This document shows, in pieces, positions 22,301-33,941 of a DNA stretch of 64,000 nucleotides (positions are counted from its first letter, which is position 1; each line of letters starts with the position of its first letter). The translations under genes were made by a program, and so were the position numbers. Origin of the DNA: Cristatella mucedo (Eukaryota > Bryozoa > Phylactolaemata > Cristatellidae); NCBI GenBank assembly GCA_009760855.2, contig WPIO01000001.1, positions 917,001 to 981,000 of the forward strand. The letters run 5' to 3'. A model generated the notes under the pieces. That model did no database searches and was not told where the DNA came from. It saw nothing but the letters and a program-made list of their open reading frames with translations.

Positions 22301-24521
22301 GCCAGCAAGCAGCGAGTTACAGAAGTCAAATCGAGATGTCACAAATGCATGGACCAACTTAGAGGTGGTGTTCCTATCTAAACAAGCCCGATCTTTAGCA
22401 CTGTTATGTAGCTGAAAGTAGGCAGGCTCGACTGTGGAGCTGATGTGGTCGTCTAACTAGAGGTCACTTTGGAACATAACACTGGGATTTCGAGTTGATT
22501 CAACAGGAGATAGCTTTGCTCATAAAGCATATAGTTCACTACCAACGTATCTCATGTAATCTCGTGATTTAAAATCAATTCTGAAAATAATGGAATATAT
22601 CTCTGTGGTAAGTTAAAAAAGCGTATCAAGTCTCTGTGGGTGTTCAGCTTGGTTGTATATACGTCAGTCGCAGCCTAAGCAGTTTCGGGTTTCCATTTGG
22701 GAACAGACTTGGTCAAGTTCAACAGAGACGAATTGGTAAGCTTAGCGTATTCACGAGAACAGTTCTTTTATAAAGTAGCACATATTTAGCTACTCAGGAT
22801 TGCTGGAAAGGATCTTCTATAGTCAGCTGATGGATAGTTGATGCCGTAGCACCTGCACACATGTCAATTCCACACCTGCTCACTCCCTGTCAGAGTAACT
22901 TGTGGTTTTATTAATCACGTCGGTTGTGGGAAATAAACTTTTCGCATCTATATAAAGGAAAACAGTAACACGGTTGTTTTGCTGCACCCCAGTCAACCCA
23001 TCTTTTTTGTACGACGAGTACTGCTTACTTGTTAATTATTGAATGATAGTGACCAACTGTGGCCCAAGTAACCAGGGCCTGCGAGTCTTCTATGTGCTTT
23101 TGTTAGGTTACCTTGCGACAATAACTGTAGGCTTTTGCATTCCTACCTAAGCTGGTGACTTGGCTTTTTGTTAACTATCGTTTATTCAATATCTTGTACC
23201 AAGTTATTAAGTGCTTTTTTGGAGATTTATTTCTCAAAGGACACAATACTAGGCTTTTTGTACTATGCTGAGTTTTTTCAATAAGACTAATCAGTTTGTA
23301 GAATTAGTAGTACTGACGGCTCTTTCCCACTTATTTGCCTCCAACTAAGCTGCAGGCCACTTTTTCTTGAGATAAAGTAGCAGTAGCTAGCAGCAGCATT
23401 TGGACGTGCTTTTTGTTGCATAAAAGTACACGGAATGTAGTAAAACTAATGAAATACGATAAAGAAACCAAATGAAGACATTGGTTTCCACAATTAAAGA
23501 GTATGTTTGGCGGTCCTCTAAATATGAGTAAAGTCAAACGATCTGCTGCCCTTACATTACGAAAAGGGTAATGACTAAATGGGCATGGTATGTATTTGTT
23601 ATCCATTGATTTCCATGGATTTACCCACCTACTATTAATTGTTTTGGCTCGAATTTATTGCTTGCACCATTCTTCCTATCTTGCTTAGACAAAGCTCCAT
23701 TATATATCGATCTTTAATGCAAGAAATTTCGTGAATTATTGGCAACAATATACCTATTTTTCTCACGCATAACATATAGAGGTAGTTTGAATGAGAGTTA
23801 CTGAGATCACAGGCTACCCAAATCTATACCAATGCAATGTGTAACAATTTTAGTTGCTGCTAATTTAAAAACTCATGTCGAATGCACGAACATTGTAGAA
23901 CTCCTGAGCAACTCATCCCTAAGCTTTGAAGTGAGAAAACTCTATGCTGGTCCTCTGTAAACGTATTGGTGATACCGGCTATTACTATTGCTGATAAAAT
24001 TAATCTGTACCCTAGTGAACTTCTGACGGGTAGAAGACTGAATGCAACCGGAATTGTGGTGTACCTAAGAGTTCCAATGATTACGAAGTCAAGTATTATA
24101 AAAGAAAAGTACTTTCAAAACATAAATATCATTTACACGTGCATTTTCTCTTGCTAAGAACATTCAAGAGTAGTCGATTCTCGTCTGATGACCTGTAATA
24201 TTATATTCCGCTATTAATAGGCAGTTACATGGCAATTAAAATAACTACGACAACTAGCAACAAATTTCTTTTAGTCAACCTGTAAGATCATTCAAACATT
24301 TTCATAGCTTATGAAGAAAAATTTCTCAAAAGCTTCCAACGAGTTAAATTTCTCTGCTTACCAACTTGTGGGTCTAAGCAATCATCATCTGGCTGCGTCG
24401 GAGTCTCTATCGGGCGAACTCTCTGTATTTCGATAGTTTGTATGACTACTTCCGATGAAGTCACAGCGAAACACAGAATAGCCATTACCATAAGACGGTT
24501 CATGTTCCGGTTGGTCGTCAT
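19391..24521 (-). CDS. Secreted single-domain F5/8 type C (discoidin) protein, gene 1
   Basis: Four coding exons on the minus strand: 24362-24521, 19993-20159, 19790-19909 and 19391-19531, giving 195 residues. The N-terminus has a signal peptide (MNRLMVMAILCFAVTSS, second Met at residue 7), then an acidic/Pro linker ending PDDD. The discoidin domain spans Cys48 to the C-terminal Cys195, the bracketing cysteines of this family. It contains SYWPAWHHEPKYTRMRN, NGDLIWAAKA, NPYIQISF, GRPNLNQFVKTYKISTSRDG and TKVEIFGC. F5/8C domains are beta-sandwich modules that bind carbohydrates or phospholipids; the ligand here is unknown. Introns follow GT-AG with phases 1, 0, 0. A splice acceptor (CTCTTGTTGCAG) directly precedes the ATG, so a 5'UTR exon should lie upstream. 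AATAAA is 45 nt after the stop. It shares exon lengths with gene 2 at 40310-43689. Intron 1 carries a LINE-A in the same orientation. Confidence 0.88.
21790..22560 (-). mobile_element. LINE-A 5'-truncated copy inside intron 1 of discoidin gene 1
   Basis: The minus-strand frame at 21811-22167 reads FRSLHSLPPAYLSDLFPNQA, HFSESNSLPI and HAPKAWNSIPTCIRT, the LINE-A C-terminal domain. A second frame carries TGYQSSGGLTSRF just upstream. An ATT/AAT-rich tail lies at 21797-21830, but the terminal hairpin is missing. It has the same orientation as the host gene and lies wholly in its intron. Confidence 0.75.
22561..24361. other. Intron 1 sequence of discoidin gene 1
   Basis: The remaining 5' part of the first intron. 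ORFs here (for example 23331-23606 minus and 23966-24157 plus) have no recognisable motif and no consistent splice context. I see nothing further to annotate. Confidence 0.3.
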
Positions 24522-25531
24522 CTGCAACAAGAGGTGGCTTAACTTGAAATAAAACATGCATCGAGTTAATTTTCAAGCAAATAACCACACTAGCTTTAGT
24601 GAGAGAGATAGTGTAACATTTAGTTTATATGAATCATTTTGTAAGCGATCAACAATAGCTTCACTTTTTTCAAATAAAGAGCAAGTTTCGGAGTTCCATT
24701 TAAAAACAGCAGTGCTACATGTAATGTTGCTGTACAAATGCTCCACCACAACGAGGGGCATACATACCTTGGCGTTTAACAATTGTTAACCCGTGGCTTC
24801 CAGCTCGCTTCGATGAGCTTGCAGTTATAGCGTGGCCATCTACCAAGTAATGGTAAAGCAAGTTGGTTAATCATCATATTTCCAAAAACTTATTGCAAGT
24901 CATTCAAAAAATAGTGGCTCTGCAGAATTACAGCTTCACAGGCAAGGTGCTGACTAAGCTGCCCAGATAACTGCAAATACTGCGATGTCTATCGGGTCAA
25001 CTCAGGAACCAAGAATGTTTTGTTTCGTGCTTCATCCACTTGCTAGTTGCCGTAATACTTCTAAGCTATTGCTCTTTCACAAGCATCAACGATTTCTCAA
25101 GCTCCAAGTTTATTCTGACTGCCAGATTTGATGTTTTTTTCACATTCCTAAATACATAGCGTGATCATCCAGTTATAGTTTAAGTTGGCCTAACTCCCTG
25201 CCATATTACAAGTCACCTAACCTTAATTTGTTCTCCTGACCGAGGTAACAAGAACACCGTTACAACATTGCATAATTTATCTGGCTATATGCCGAGTTGA
25301 ATTCCCCGATGCGATAATTAGAAGCTAATTTACTTTAAAAAACCTTCAAACTTACAAGATCTTTCTAGCTGCCAAGTGAGACCAAAGGTAGCAGTCACTT
25401 CCCTACCAATAACCTTGTCTCGACGAAATCCAACCATCTTTACACAGGTATAATGCGATAGACCGTCGCCAAATCTGTTTCCAAGTATAATTCTGACACC
25501 CTCCCATAGCCGCCATGTCCGGCACAGTCAA
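24522..25531. other. Upstream region of discoidin gene 1
   Basis: It should hold the 5'UTR exon(s) and promoter of the minus-strand gene, because a splice acceptor abuts its start codon. I could not locate the 5'UTR donor or a clear core promoter by eye. Confidence 0.3.
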
Positions 25532-25700
25532 CGAGCCGCGATGGCCACAAAGTAAGGTGGTTGCACTTCATGACCTAGCGCTTGGGGTCGTAGGTTCGAA
25601 TCCTGTGGCGGGTGATCCTATATTGCTGCTGCCAGTGGTGGTGATTTCCGTAAAGGCTCTTCTTTCGCTATACAAGAGAGGCTGTTTCAATCAGCAAGAA
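25532..25700 (+). mobile_element. tRNA-derived SINE, copy 2
   Basis: Head GAGCCGCGATGGCCACAAAG, B box GGTTCGAATCC near 25594, then the shared body GGTGGTGATTTCCGTAAAGG and AAGAGAGGCTGTTTCAATCA. The B box is a perfect match to the RNA polymerase III consensus (GGTTCGANTCC). The tail is not clearly delimited. Confidence 0.75.
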
Positions 25701-26690
25701 ATCCGCTAGTCTGCTGTAACTGCTTCAGCGGCAGCAATAAGTTGGTAATGCAGTGACTATATAGTGACTCGATGGTATATCAATAAATTATTATTAGATG
25801 ATCAAGATACTGAGATAGATGCATTCAGAACTTGGTTTAATCTACTGAAAATTGACAAGCGAAGTTATCACTCACATCACTGTTGTCGGGCTGGAAGCAT
25901 CAATCATAGGCACACAGAAAACCAACTCGTTTTTTGCTGAAACACTGTCCAATTGCGAGTAAGGTCGGTTTTGCCATTAAAGTGTCGACTAAGTGTCCGA
26001 CACGTTTACTGCCCTTATGATACTTCAGCCGAGCTTGAGCAAGCCATAGATATCGTGCATGAGCTCATGCTCAGCTATTGCGTTTGCTATCGTTGACACT
26101 GAAGTTTAATTTACTAGTGCATGGACGGGTAACAATTATAGAACGATAACTCAATGCGATTTTTTCGTACGATACCCGCCGTATCAATTAGTAATTTTCA
26201 TGCCCGAAAGAGCGTTTCGTGAGTACATTTAAACATTGTAGATTTCGCCACCTGCATTTGTGCCCTTTTCAAGAAGCTTTTCTGGCCAGCCTTCTCAATG
26301 ACAAGCGGAAGACTCTGTCTGGCACACCTATGTGGCTGCCCTGACCATGTGCAGACGCTATGACCGAACGTGCAAAGCTATCGACGTCGCTGGGCAAGCG
26401 GAAAAAGAAGACCAACCGTGCTTACCCCGTGCTTACCTGGATAATTTCTGGTTTCTTCAAGGTTTTGCTTTTTTCGCGGCCTGAGCTTACGATTGCCCGT
26501 AGCAGCGATTCCCGTCCCTCACTTCCCGACAATAAGCACTGCAAGAGTTTTTAGTCAACTGTAGAATTATATTCAGAAAATAAGGTCCGGCAAAAATTGA
26601 ATTCATTTATTGACAAAGATAGGACAGATTTGAAAGCGTATCTGGTGGTTATTAGATCGTAGCAAGTAAGAAATGTTGCTCCTGTAGTGA
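25701..26690. other. Unassigned stretch
   Basis: Unique-looking sequence between a SINE and a decayed LINE. A plus-strand ORF at 26360-26554 is lysine-rich at its start but has no recognisable domain. Nothing else is supported. Confidence 0.25.
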
Positions 26691-26699
26691 TCAAGGCTC

Positions 26700-29385
26700 T
26701 AACCGCTTGAAGCTGTGCAACTTACCACCACAACGTCGGCACCATAAGACTCACCGACTGCTAATAACCTGCCTATTAGGTACCAACAATGCTTGCACAC
26801 GACCGGTCCTTCACTGTCGTTCAAATGCACTCGTACACGCGGTTATTGTTGCTAGGTTCTCTGAATCGGGCATTAGCAAAATAAAACCTGACCTTGGCTA
26901 ATGCTGTGGCCGCAGCCAGAAACAAGCTAGCTTGTATGTATAATCTAAGTCTCTGAGCGCCCCAAGAAATTCTACTCAAGCCCTGAGGTAAATTACTAGA
27001 ACTTAATAGTCATTAGGTCTGCTTTAAGCCGGTGGTCGTTCATAAAAGCCTGTCTATGGAATTATCGCTCAATGGATAATATGACTGTAATAATATGTGA
27101 CGTATTTTCTGACTGGTTTTTCGTTCTGCTATGCTCCTGGATCTGTCTCAACAGGTGAGGGCTCGCCAAAGTATTACGTTCTAGCCTCAATTTCAAGTCG
27201 TTTGCAGTTCCTTGGAAGAAGTCTTTCAAATATCTTGTTTTGAGTCCCTGCGACATCAAGCAGCCAATGATAACAGCAATTTAATGAACCCCTACTATTA
27301 AGTCTTTCCATAGGAAGGATTTATCTTATACAATTAGAGTTACGACGATGGTAATAATTTAAAAGAGTTTTGACAGCTACACTTTTTCAGGTCATAGGTT
27401 ATTTGAAAATTCATTGCCACAACTTGACTGACACCGTGAATGCCGACTTTGGCTTACTGACTAATTCATTATGGCTAGTATCTCATTTACATTATCCTAC
27501 TTTTAATAAAGGACACATATGAAATCCCATAGTCTCCCTCAAAATTATGAAATTCTCTTAATTTTATCAAATTCGGCACCTCTGACATGACACGGATTAC
27601 ACTCAGTCTACGGTGCTTGCCAGCATCAGAATTCAAAATCATTTTTGAATCGTGATACCTCAAGACCTACTGATATCCATGCTGTTCTCACGTCCCACTC
27701 TAAGCTCATCGGCCGTTTTAAGCTATTGTGAACCGGCAGAACGGTGGTGCACTATCCCAATCGCCTGCTGAAAGTACTTAAATTTAAAAGAATGTCCTGC
27801 TTGTTTAAGTGCCTAGCATCTCGGATGCTCCAGTCCACCGTACGACCTATAAAGCCCTGATAACGGCAAAAAATTCACGCAGCTGTGAGGTAGCCACCTG
27901 TTGAGTTGGCACTTCAAGGCACAGCTAAGAATAATAGGTCTTGCACTAATGTCTTAAGGTATTGTGCTGCTTAGAGAGCAATATATCAATTAAAACGCCC
28001 ATACATATTTTTGTTTGCTTGATCTTGTGGCAGCAGTTGATTAAATTCATTCCCAAATCATTTTTTAGCACACCTTCCGAACTCACCTGGGAATTTCTAG
28101 CTCGACAGTGCAACAGCTGAGGTCTTATCTCAATGGTGGACTCTATAGTATTGATGTAAACAGGTAAACAGTATCCAAGGAACAACTAAAGTAAGTTCAT
28201 CTCAAGATTGTGTGTTTTTTTCTTATTCTTTTCGCAATTTATACTCAGCCTCTTGCCAAAGCGATCACTCAGAACAATCTAGGGATTTAGTTGTATGGTT
28301 ATTTAATACAGTTTTTATTATGGTTGATCCCTCCCAGCCCTCCAGGGCATCGAATAATCTCAACTACCTTGCTGCATGTATTACTGACATATGAACGGCT
28401 GCATTTTTCTAATTTGATGGTAAAAGCAACATCAGAATAAAAGAACGCCATGGGTAACTTTTAAACTAGTAAAGTCTAACAGTATGATACAGTTTTGCAA
28501 GCGAATCTTCAGTTACATCTGTGCACATTGTATGCGTCCTGTTCCAAAGTGACCTTGTACTAGAAAATTACAACAGCTCCACGGTCGAGTCATTTTATCT
28601 TTAGCTTAATGATATCACTAAAATCGCGCTTGATTAGGTTTTGTTGCTCATTTCAAAATTGGTCAATGCATTTGTAAGATTCCGTCTAGACTTCACTAAC
28701 TCGCTGCTTTGAGATCTACCCGAGCTCGCAATTAGTTTATTTGAAAAGATGCGAAACTTTGCAGGTAAGATTTACTGTCGTGAGTACCACTGTTACCACA
28801 TTACACCACTTCCGATCAGCCGACCTGCACTCGCTCCCAGCTAAGAAATGCATCGACTTCGAGGTTTTTTCAATCATTTTTAGGTTCCTGTATTCTTTGG
28901 CTCAAGCCTACCTAACAGGTCTACTCCCCACCGGGCTAAGCATTCGACTACCCGCTTTTTGGAATCTATTTGATTACCTAAACCTCGTGTGAACCATGGA
29001 TCGTTGTTGACCATACCTTTATTTTGGATGCTCCCAAATCCTGGAATTGTTTTTTGACTGGCGTCACGGTATTATCTTACTTAAATATTCTTAAAAAGAA
29101 ACTAACAAGGCACCTAGTTATTACAGAATTTACGGAGCCCATGCAATTCGTCCTGGTTATGCTTATGCATGCTGAAGCTGTGCATGCTTTTTGCAGGATT
29201 TATTCACTAACAATATTTCCATGTAGACCATATGCATTGCACCGCTAAATATGTTATAATTGTTCAAATTGTGATTGCTTACTACTAACCATTTAATCAA
29301 GCATCCTTTACAGCATACGTCAAGTGCTTAGAAACAGCAAGTTGTTTGAGTGCTATACAAGTTTTTATTACTTTGTGAAACGGAT
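26700..29385 (+). mobile_element. LINE-A, long but heavily decayed copy
   Basis: The 5' part (26815-27070) aligns with 2455-2740 of the near full-length copy: both have the TGTTGCTA, GCATTAACAAAAATAAA-like and GCTGTGGCC blocks, followed by the coding block for ACLWN at the endonuclease start. RT and C-terminal remnants lie at 28090-28640 and 28640-29250, including ADLHSLPAKKCIDFEVFS and IFRFLYSLAQAYLTGLLP at 28741-28992. The 3' end near 29310-29370 keeps a degraded hairpin. The region between 27500 and 28080 matches poorly. Confidence 0.55.
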
Positions 29386-30910
29386 TCGATAATCCTTCCT
29401 TTCTCCTAAGCGAGTGAGTGGATATGCTTAAAGCGTCCACTGACCCTTTTATTTAAGCATGGGATGATTCCTAAACCAAGCAGATAAATCGAATCAGAGT
29501 GCCGGTGGTGCTGCTTTTGCAAGATCTGCAGCGGCCTGTAAGAAAAATAGGCGAAATGAACTAGATCAACCTTTGCCACTTCGATTGCAGGATCCGTAAA
29601 TAATAACGGAAGGAACACCTAACCAATTATCCATATCGTTTTGTGATGTGTATTGAAATTGTCGTCTTAGCACGATAAAAATATTAGGGAGCTCTAGAAA
29701 CTATCATCAAAAGAAAAGAATAATTTTATATTGTTGATCGGTGATTGCATTAGGGCTGATCTAATCCAAATTGATTGTTAGAGCAGTTATTCACTTATCA
29801 AAGTGCAGCTTTAAGACAGGCAGGAACTTTGCATTGGAAAGCGGTATGAGGATTTTAAACGAAGAGTTTGTTATATTACTGGTAATTTCAAAGTGAATAA
29901 TTAAATTAGGCAGTGCTAGCAATGCTACTAATAAAACGCTTTCTTTGGTTTACCAGGTCAACCGTTTTTGGCCCTATAGAACATTCTTTCAAAACATAAG
30001 ATTGGCTGGATTTAAAGCTCCGTGCAGTTTATTGACTATTTATTTACACTCAAGTTAACTGTATTTCAATTCGACATTTCTCAGCCATCTTTGCTGCAGC
30101 GAACCATTTCGTCAAGTACTTTATAAGCTCAATGAATTTTGTATTACCAACATCGATGTAATATAATCTAGCTTGCTGAGAAAGTTAGAAATTACTTATA
30201 ACTAACAATATAATAGTGTTAAGTCTGATGGAGTATTTACCAGGAATGTCATAAATATATCACTATACGTATTTTTTGTCTACTCGGGTCATATATTTGG
30301 CGATCTCCAAAATAAATTACATTTTATGGGGATGATCTGTACTTAATCTTATGCCAATGGCAGTTTATTTGGAATCTCCACCAAAAGTATACTCCCAATG
30401 CTTAAATTTCAAAAACGCGTAAGAAAAGCAGAGAAAAAGGGTAAAAATAATGGCCAACTGATTCAAAGGCCTGCATAAGATGCTTTTGGATGTCGTTTAT
30501 CCTTTTTGTTCATTTATCAAATGAAGTACCCGTACAGATTTTGGAGCTTATCTTATGCTTTTTTTGGAAGGTCATTGTACAATTTATGGTTTTTAGTATT
30601 TGTTCTTTAGTTTCTGATCTCGTGTACTTTCCAATATTACTAGTAAAAAAATGTTAGCATTCGTAGTTCATTCTTTATGCTGACAATTTGGCCGGTCCGC
30701 TTTGGCAGTCCTCTGATTCACATATTGCTTTGGTGCTAGTCCCAAGGATATGGCAGAGCCCACTATATACAGATTGGTAGAGCTGTCTGGCATTGTTTGC
30801 CGTGCCATTAAAATGCATTATCTCTTATCATCTGATTTATCTGTTCACTAATTGTTACTGACTAGTGCCCTGCAACCTGTCATCTGAGGTTCAAGCCATA
30901 GCTATGGACG
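29386..30910. other. Unassigned stretch
   Basis: AT-rich sequence with no supported gene. A minus-strand ORF at 29406-29618 contains PAIEVAKVDLVHFAYFSYRP, which looks protein-like, but it lacks other support. Confidence 0.25.
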
Positions 30911-31095
30911 TGAGCCGTAATGGCTCACAAAGTAAAGTGGTTGCTTTTTCACGACCTCGGCCCCGAGGTCGTGAGTTCAAATCCTGTGGTGGGCGATCCT
31001 TCATCGCCACTGCAAGCAGTGGGGATAGCCGTAAAAGCTCTTTTGACGCTATACACAAAGAGGCTGTTAAATTAGCCAGTATTTATTTATTTATG
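30911..31095 (+). mobile_element. tRNA-derived SINE, copy 3
   Basis: Head GAGCCGTAATGGCTCACAAA, B-box-like GAGTTCAAATCC near 30974, body GGGGATAGCCGTAAAAGCTC and AAAGAGGCTGTTAAATTAGC, then an ATTT-repeat tail at 31081-31095. The tail type indicates retroposition. Confidence 0.75.
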
Positions 31096-31248
31096 GACTG
31101 ACTGTATTTATAGCTCACCTAACCCTGCAGCTATTTTGAACAACCAGTGGAAGAAAACCTTTGTTTGTCTGTCACGCCTGAGACAGAACGAGCTATTTGA
31201 AGACTTGTTCCGAAGCAAATTTCACTCGATCAAGCTATACAGGAATGC

Positions 31249-31350
<102 letters not shown>

Positions 31351-31449
31351 TCTCGTAACAGAAGCCCTTGTGACAGGCTGAAGGTTTTAAATTCATTTCC
31401 AAGAATATTTGATCGATCATCAAACTGAAGTTTAGCGTCGGGTTTATAT

Positions 31450-32960
31450 TATTCGGTAAAATAATATTAAAACAACTCTTAACAAAGCGGAAATTTATTA
31501 AAGATTATGTTGCCGAATAACTTCCAGGTGATGCGTTTTGTATGCAACGAAAAAACATCACGCTGATGCAATCAATTGTTATTTAGCAAACTACAATCTT
31601 CAAATAAAAAGTAATATCACGATGATTATTATATACAGACCGAAAGCGAAGCTTTTGAGCTTTTTAAAAACAACAGAAATAATCGCGGCATCTTTGGTAA
31701 GCCTATAAAACCATTCTTAACTACTAATAATGCAACAAATATAAGTTAAAATTCTTCAATTCAACCTACAGATATTTTTTGTCACGCAGAATATAGCTAA
31801 TTATTTCTACTAAACTTTCGGTCCAGGTATCAGCTTTCACTCGATACAAATCCTAAATGGTAATAAGTGTCGTCATAATTGCGGATTTTCCCTTGAGGTG
31901 ATTTGATCCGTCTCTTAACAACCTGATTTTATTTTAAATAGGGTATTTTTACTTCATACAGGGCTAAAGCTTATTTTTCTCTCTCAAATAATAATCCTGA
32001 AATCACTCGATATACATAAATTAAGTTAGAACACCTAATACATCTTTTTATCTTAGTGAAACTACATTACCTATGTAAGCGGTTCTTCAAAGTGATTTGA
32101 AATATTTTAGGAATTCTCTTTTACTGCCACTTAGTGGCCATTACCGTTTATCTCTAATCAAAACTGAGTATATAGACATGCAAATGTTTTTAAACACTTA
32201 TAAGAGTTTGAGATTACAAAAATTATCTTTAAGGGTTTTCAAAAAACCCTTGGGTTGTATGTATTTAACAGTCGTCTTCTTTGCAGTTGATCAGAAAGCC
32301 CAGCGAATAGCCCGATCATCATCTCACCTAGGCAGTCAACCGAAGAGGATTTCACTTCGTTCCTGAGACAAGGTTGTTTTTTCATAAATATATTTCATAA
32401 CACAATCACAGAGGGCTAACTGCATCCCCATACTCTGGGTTGAGCTCCAGACTAAGCCATTGTAGCTAGATGTCGTGCATGACGATAAACTGACCAAGGG
32501 ATGGTAATTGCTGTTGCTACAGCAGCCAGCTACCAGGCCTGAGCTCCGAGAAAAGCGATGCTTGCAGGATGTGCTGGCTGCTTCAATATGCAGGGTCAGA
32601 GGCGCCAGAGCGGTTGGGTTACCTAGCCCCTTACCTGGATGTCTGAGCTGAGCCGGCGTGGCTTTGTGAACTCAGCGACTCATACATCTGGCGGCTTGTA
32701 TGGGCACATACAGTTAACGAAGTTTGGCTCAGCCGGAACTCTAAGCAATGGCATTCCTCAGCACTTGGACCTTAAACTGCCTCGGTGGGCCCCTCCAGCC
32801 ACGGGTCTGCTATGCCACTAATGGTGCCTTCCTATAGCGAAACCGCCTGGCAATGGCTAGGTAGCAGCAATAATGAAGCAGTATCAACTGACGACCGACG
32901 AAGTACCAAATTTCTAGCAATAACTTCTGGGTCTTTCATCTTGGTCATGGCTATGACACA
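31450..32960 (+). repeat. Diverged direct repeat, copy A
   Basis: Several blocks match 36060-37200 in the same order and orientation. Examples are GACCGAAAGCGAAGCTTTTG versus GAGCAGAAAGCAGAGCCTTTG, TCAAATAATAATCCTGAAATC versus the same with CGTG, TAGCTAGATGTCGTGCATG versus TAGCTAGGAGTTGTGCATG, and CACTTGGACCTTAAACTGCC versus CACTTGGACCTCACACAGCC. The right part (32540-32830) is GC-richer than its surroundings. No ORF is conserved between the copies, so it is a duplicated non-coding segment or an unknown interspersed element. Confidence 0.55.
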
Positions 32961-33016
32961 ACGATATCTCTGAGCAAGACTTATCAGAATGATATACGAA
33001 TATATGATAGTATATG

Positions 33017-33132
<116 letters not shown>

Positions 33133-33319
33133 CCCATATGTTTTCTTTTTCTAAAGAGGTTCGTAAGTATAAAAAACTCGTGCACCTAATCGCATCATGG
33201 CATCGAAAAAGTCATCAAAGATCACTGAACCATAGTTGTAGGTGGTGTTAATAAGCAGCGTCCTACTTAATAACTAAGCGATTTCAAGTAGTAAACAGAA
33301 TAGTGGATACAGAACCTAG

Positions 33320-33480
33320 CAATTGAAATAATAATAATAAATTTGATATAATGCCCTCAGAGAACTCAATCATTGTCTAGGCACTCTAAACTTGATGCAA
33401 GGAAGCACGATCAAGTGGTTAGTGGTAGCATGCTTAATCATAGCAAGCACAACGTGGTAAAACTGCATGCAGTAAGTGTT
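33320..33480 (-). mobile_element. LINE-A 3'-end fragment
   Basis: Begins with ATAATAATAATAA (the tail on the opposite strand), then the degraded hairpin with TGCCCTCAGAGAACTCAATC and part of the 3'UTR (GTGGTTAGTGGTAGCATGC). Strongly 5'-truncated. Confidence 0.7.
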
Positions 33481-33894
33481 ATTTCTGTTTCAAATGCTAC
33501 AGTGCAAAGTAGACGAGTGTAGTACCAATCAAGTAAATGGTGACTGTTATTAGAGATTGCTGGAGGTATTAATTGCTTCCCTACTAGAAAAGTCAACTCT
33601 TTTAACGCTAATGATATACTAACTATAACTTTGCTCTTTGGCTAGAAATAAAATGGATCGTCATCAGAAGTGTGGATGCTTTGTTTTTCAACATAAATTT
33701 ACAAAAATGATCATTTTCAAATACAGATTTATTTAAATGAAAAATCATTGCAGGATATACAAAAATATTCATTCTTTAAAATCAGCTGTTTATTGTTTTC
33801 AACTCTCAAAATACAGCAGGTAACAAGTGCTTTTACTTTTCTGCATTTGGTAACTAGCTTTGGAGTAAATGGCTAATTTTTGCAATTAATTAAT

Positions 33895-33900
33895 TTTATT
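33895..33900 (-). terminator. Possible polyadenylation signal
   Basis: AATAAA on the minus strand, 42 nt after the stop of the last open frame of the decayed coding region. Confidence 0.4.
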
Positions 33901-33941
33901 ATTGATATTTCAAGACAGTTTAGTGAAAAATTGATATATCT

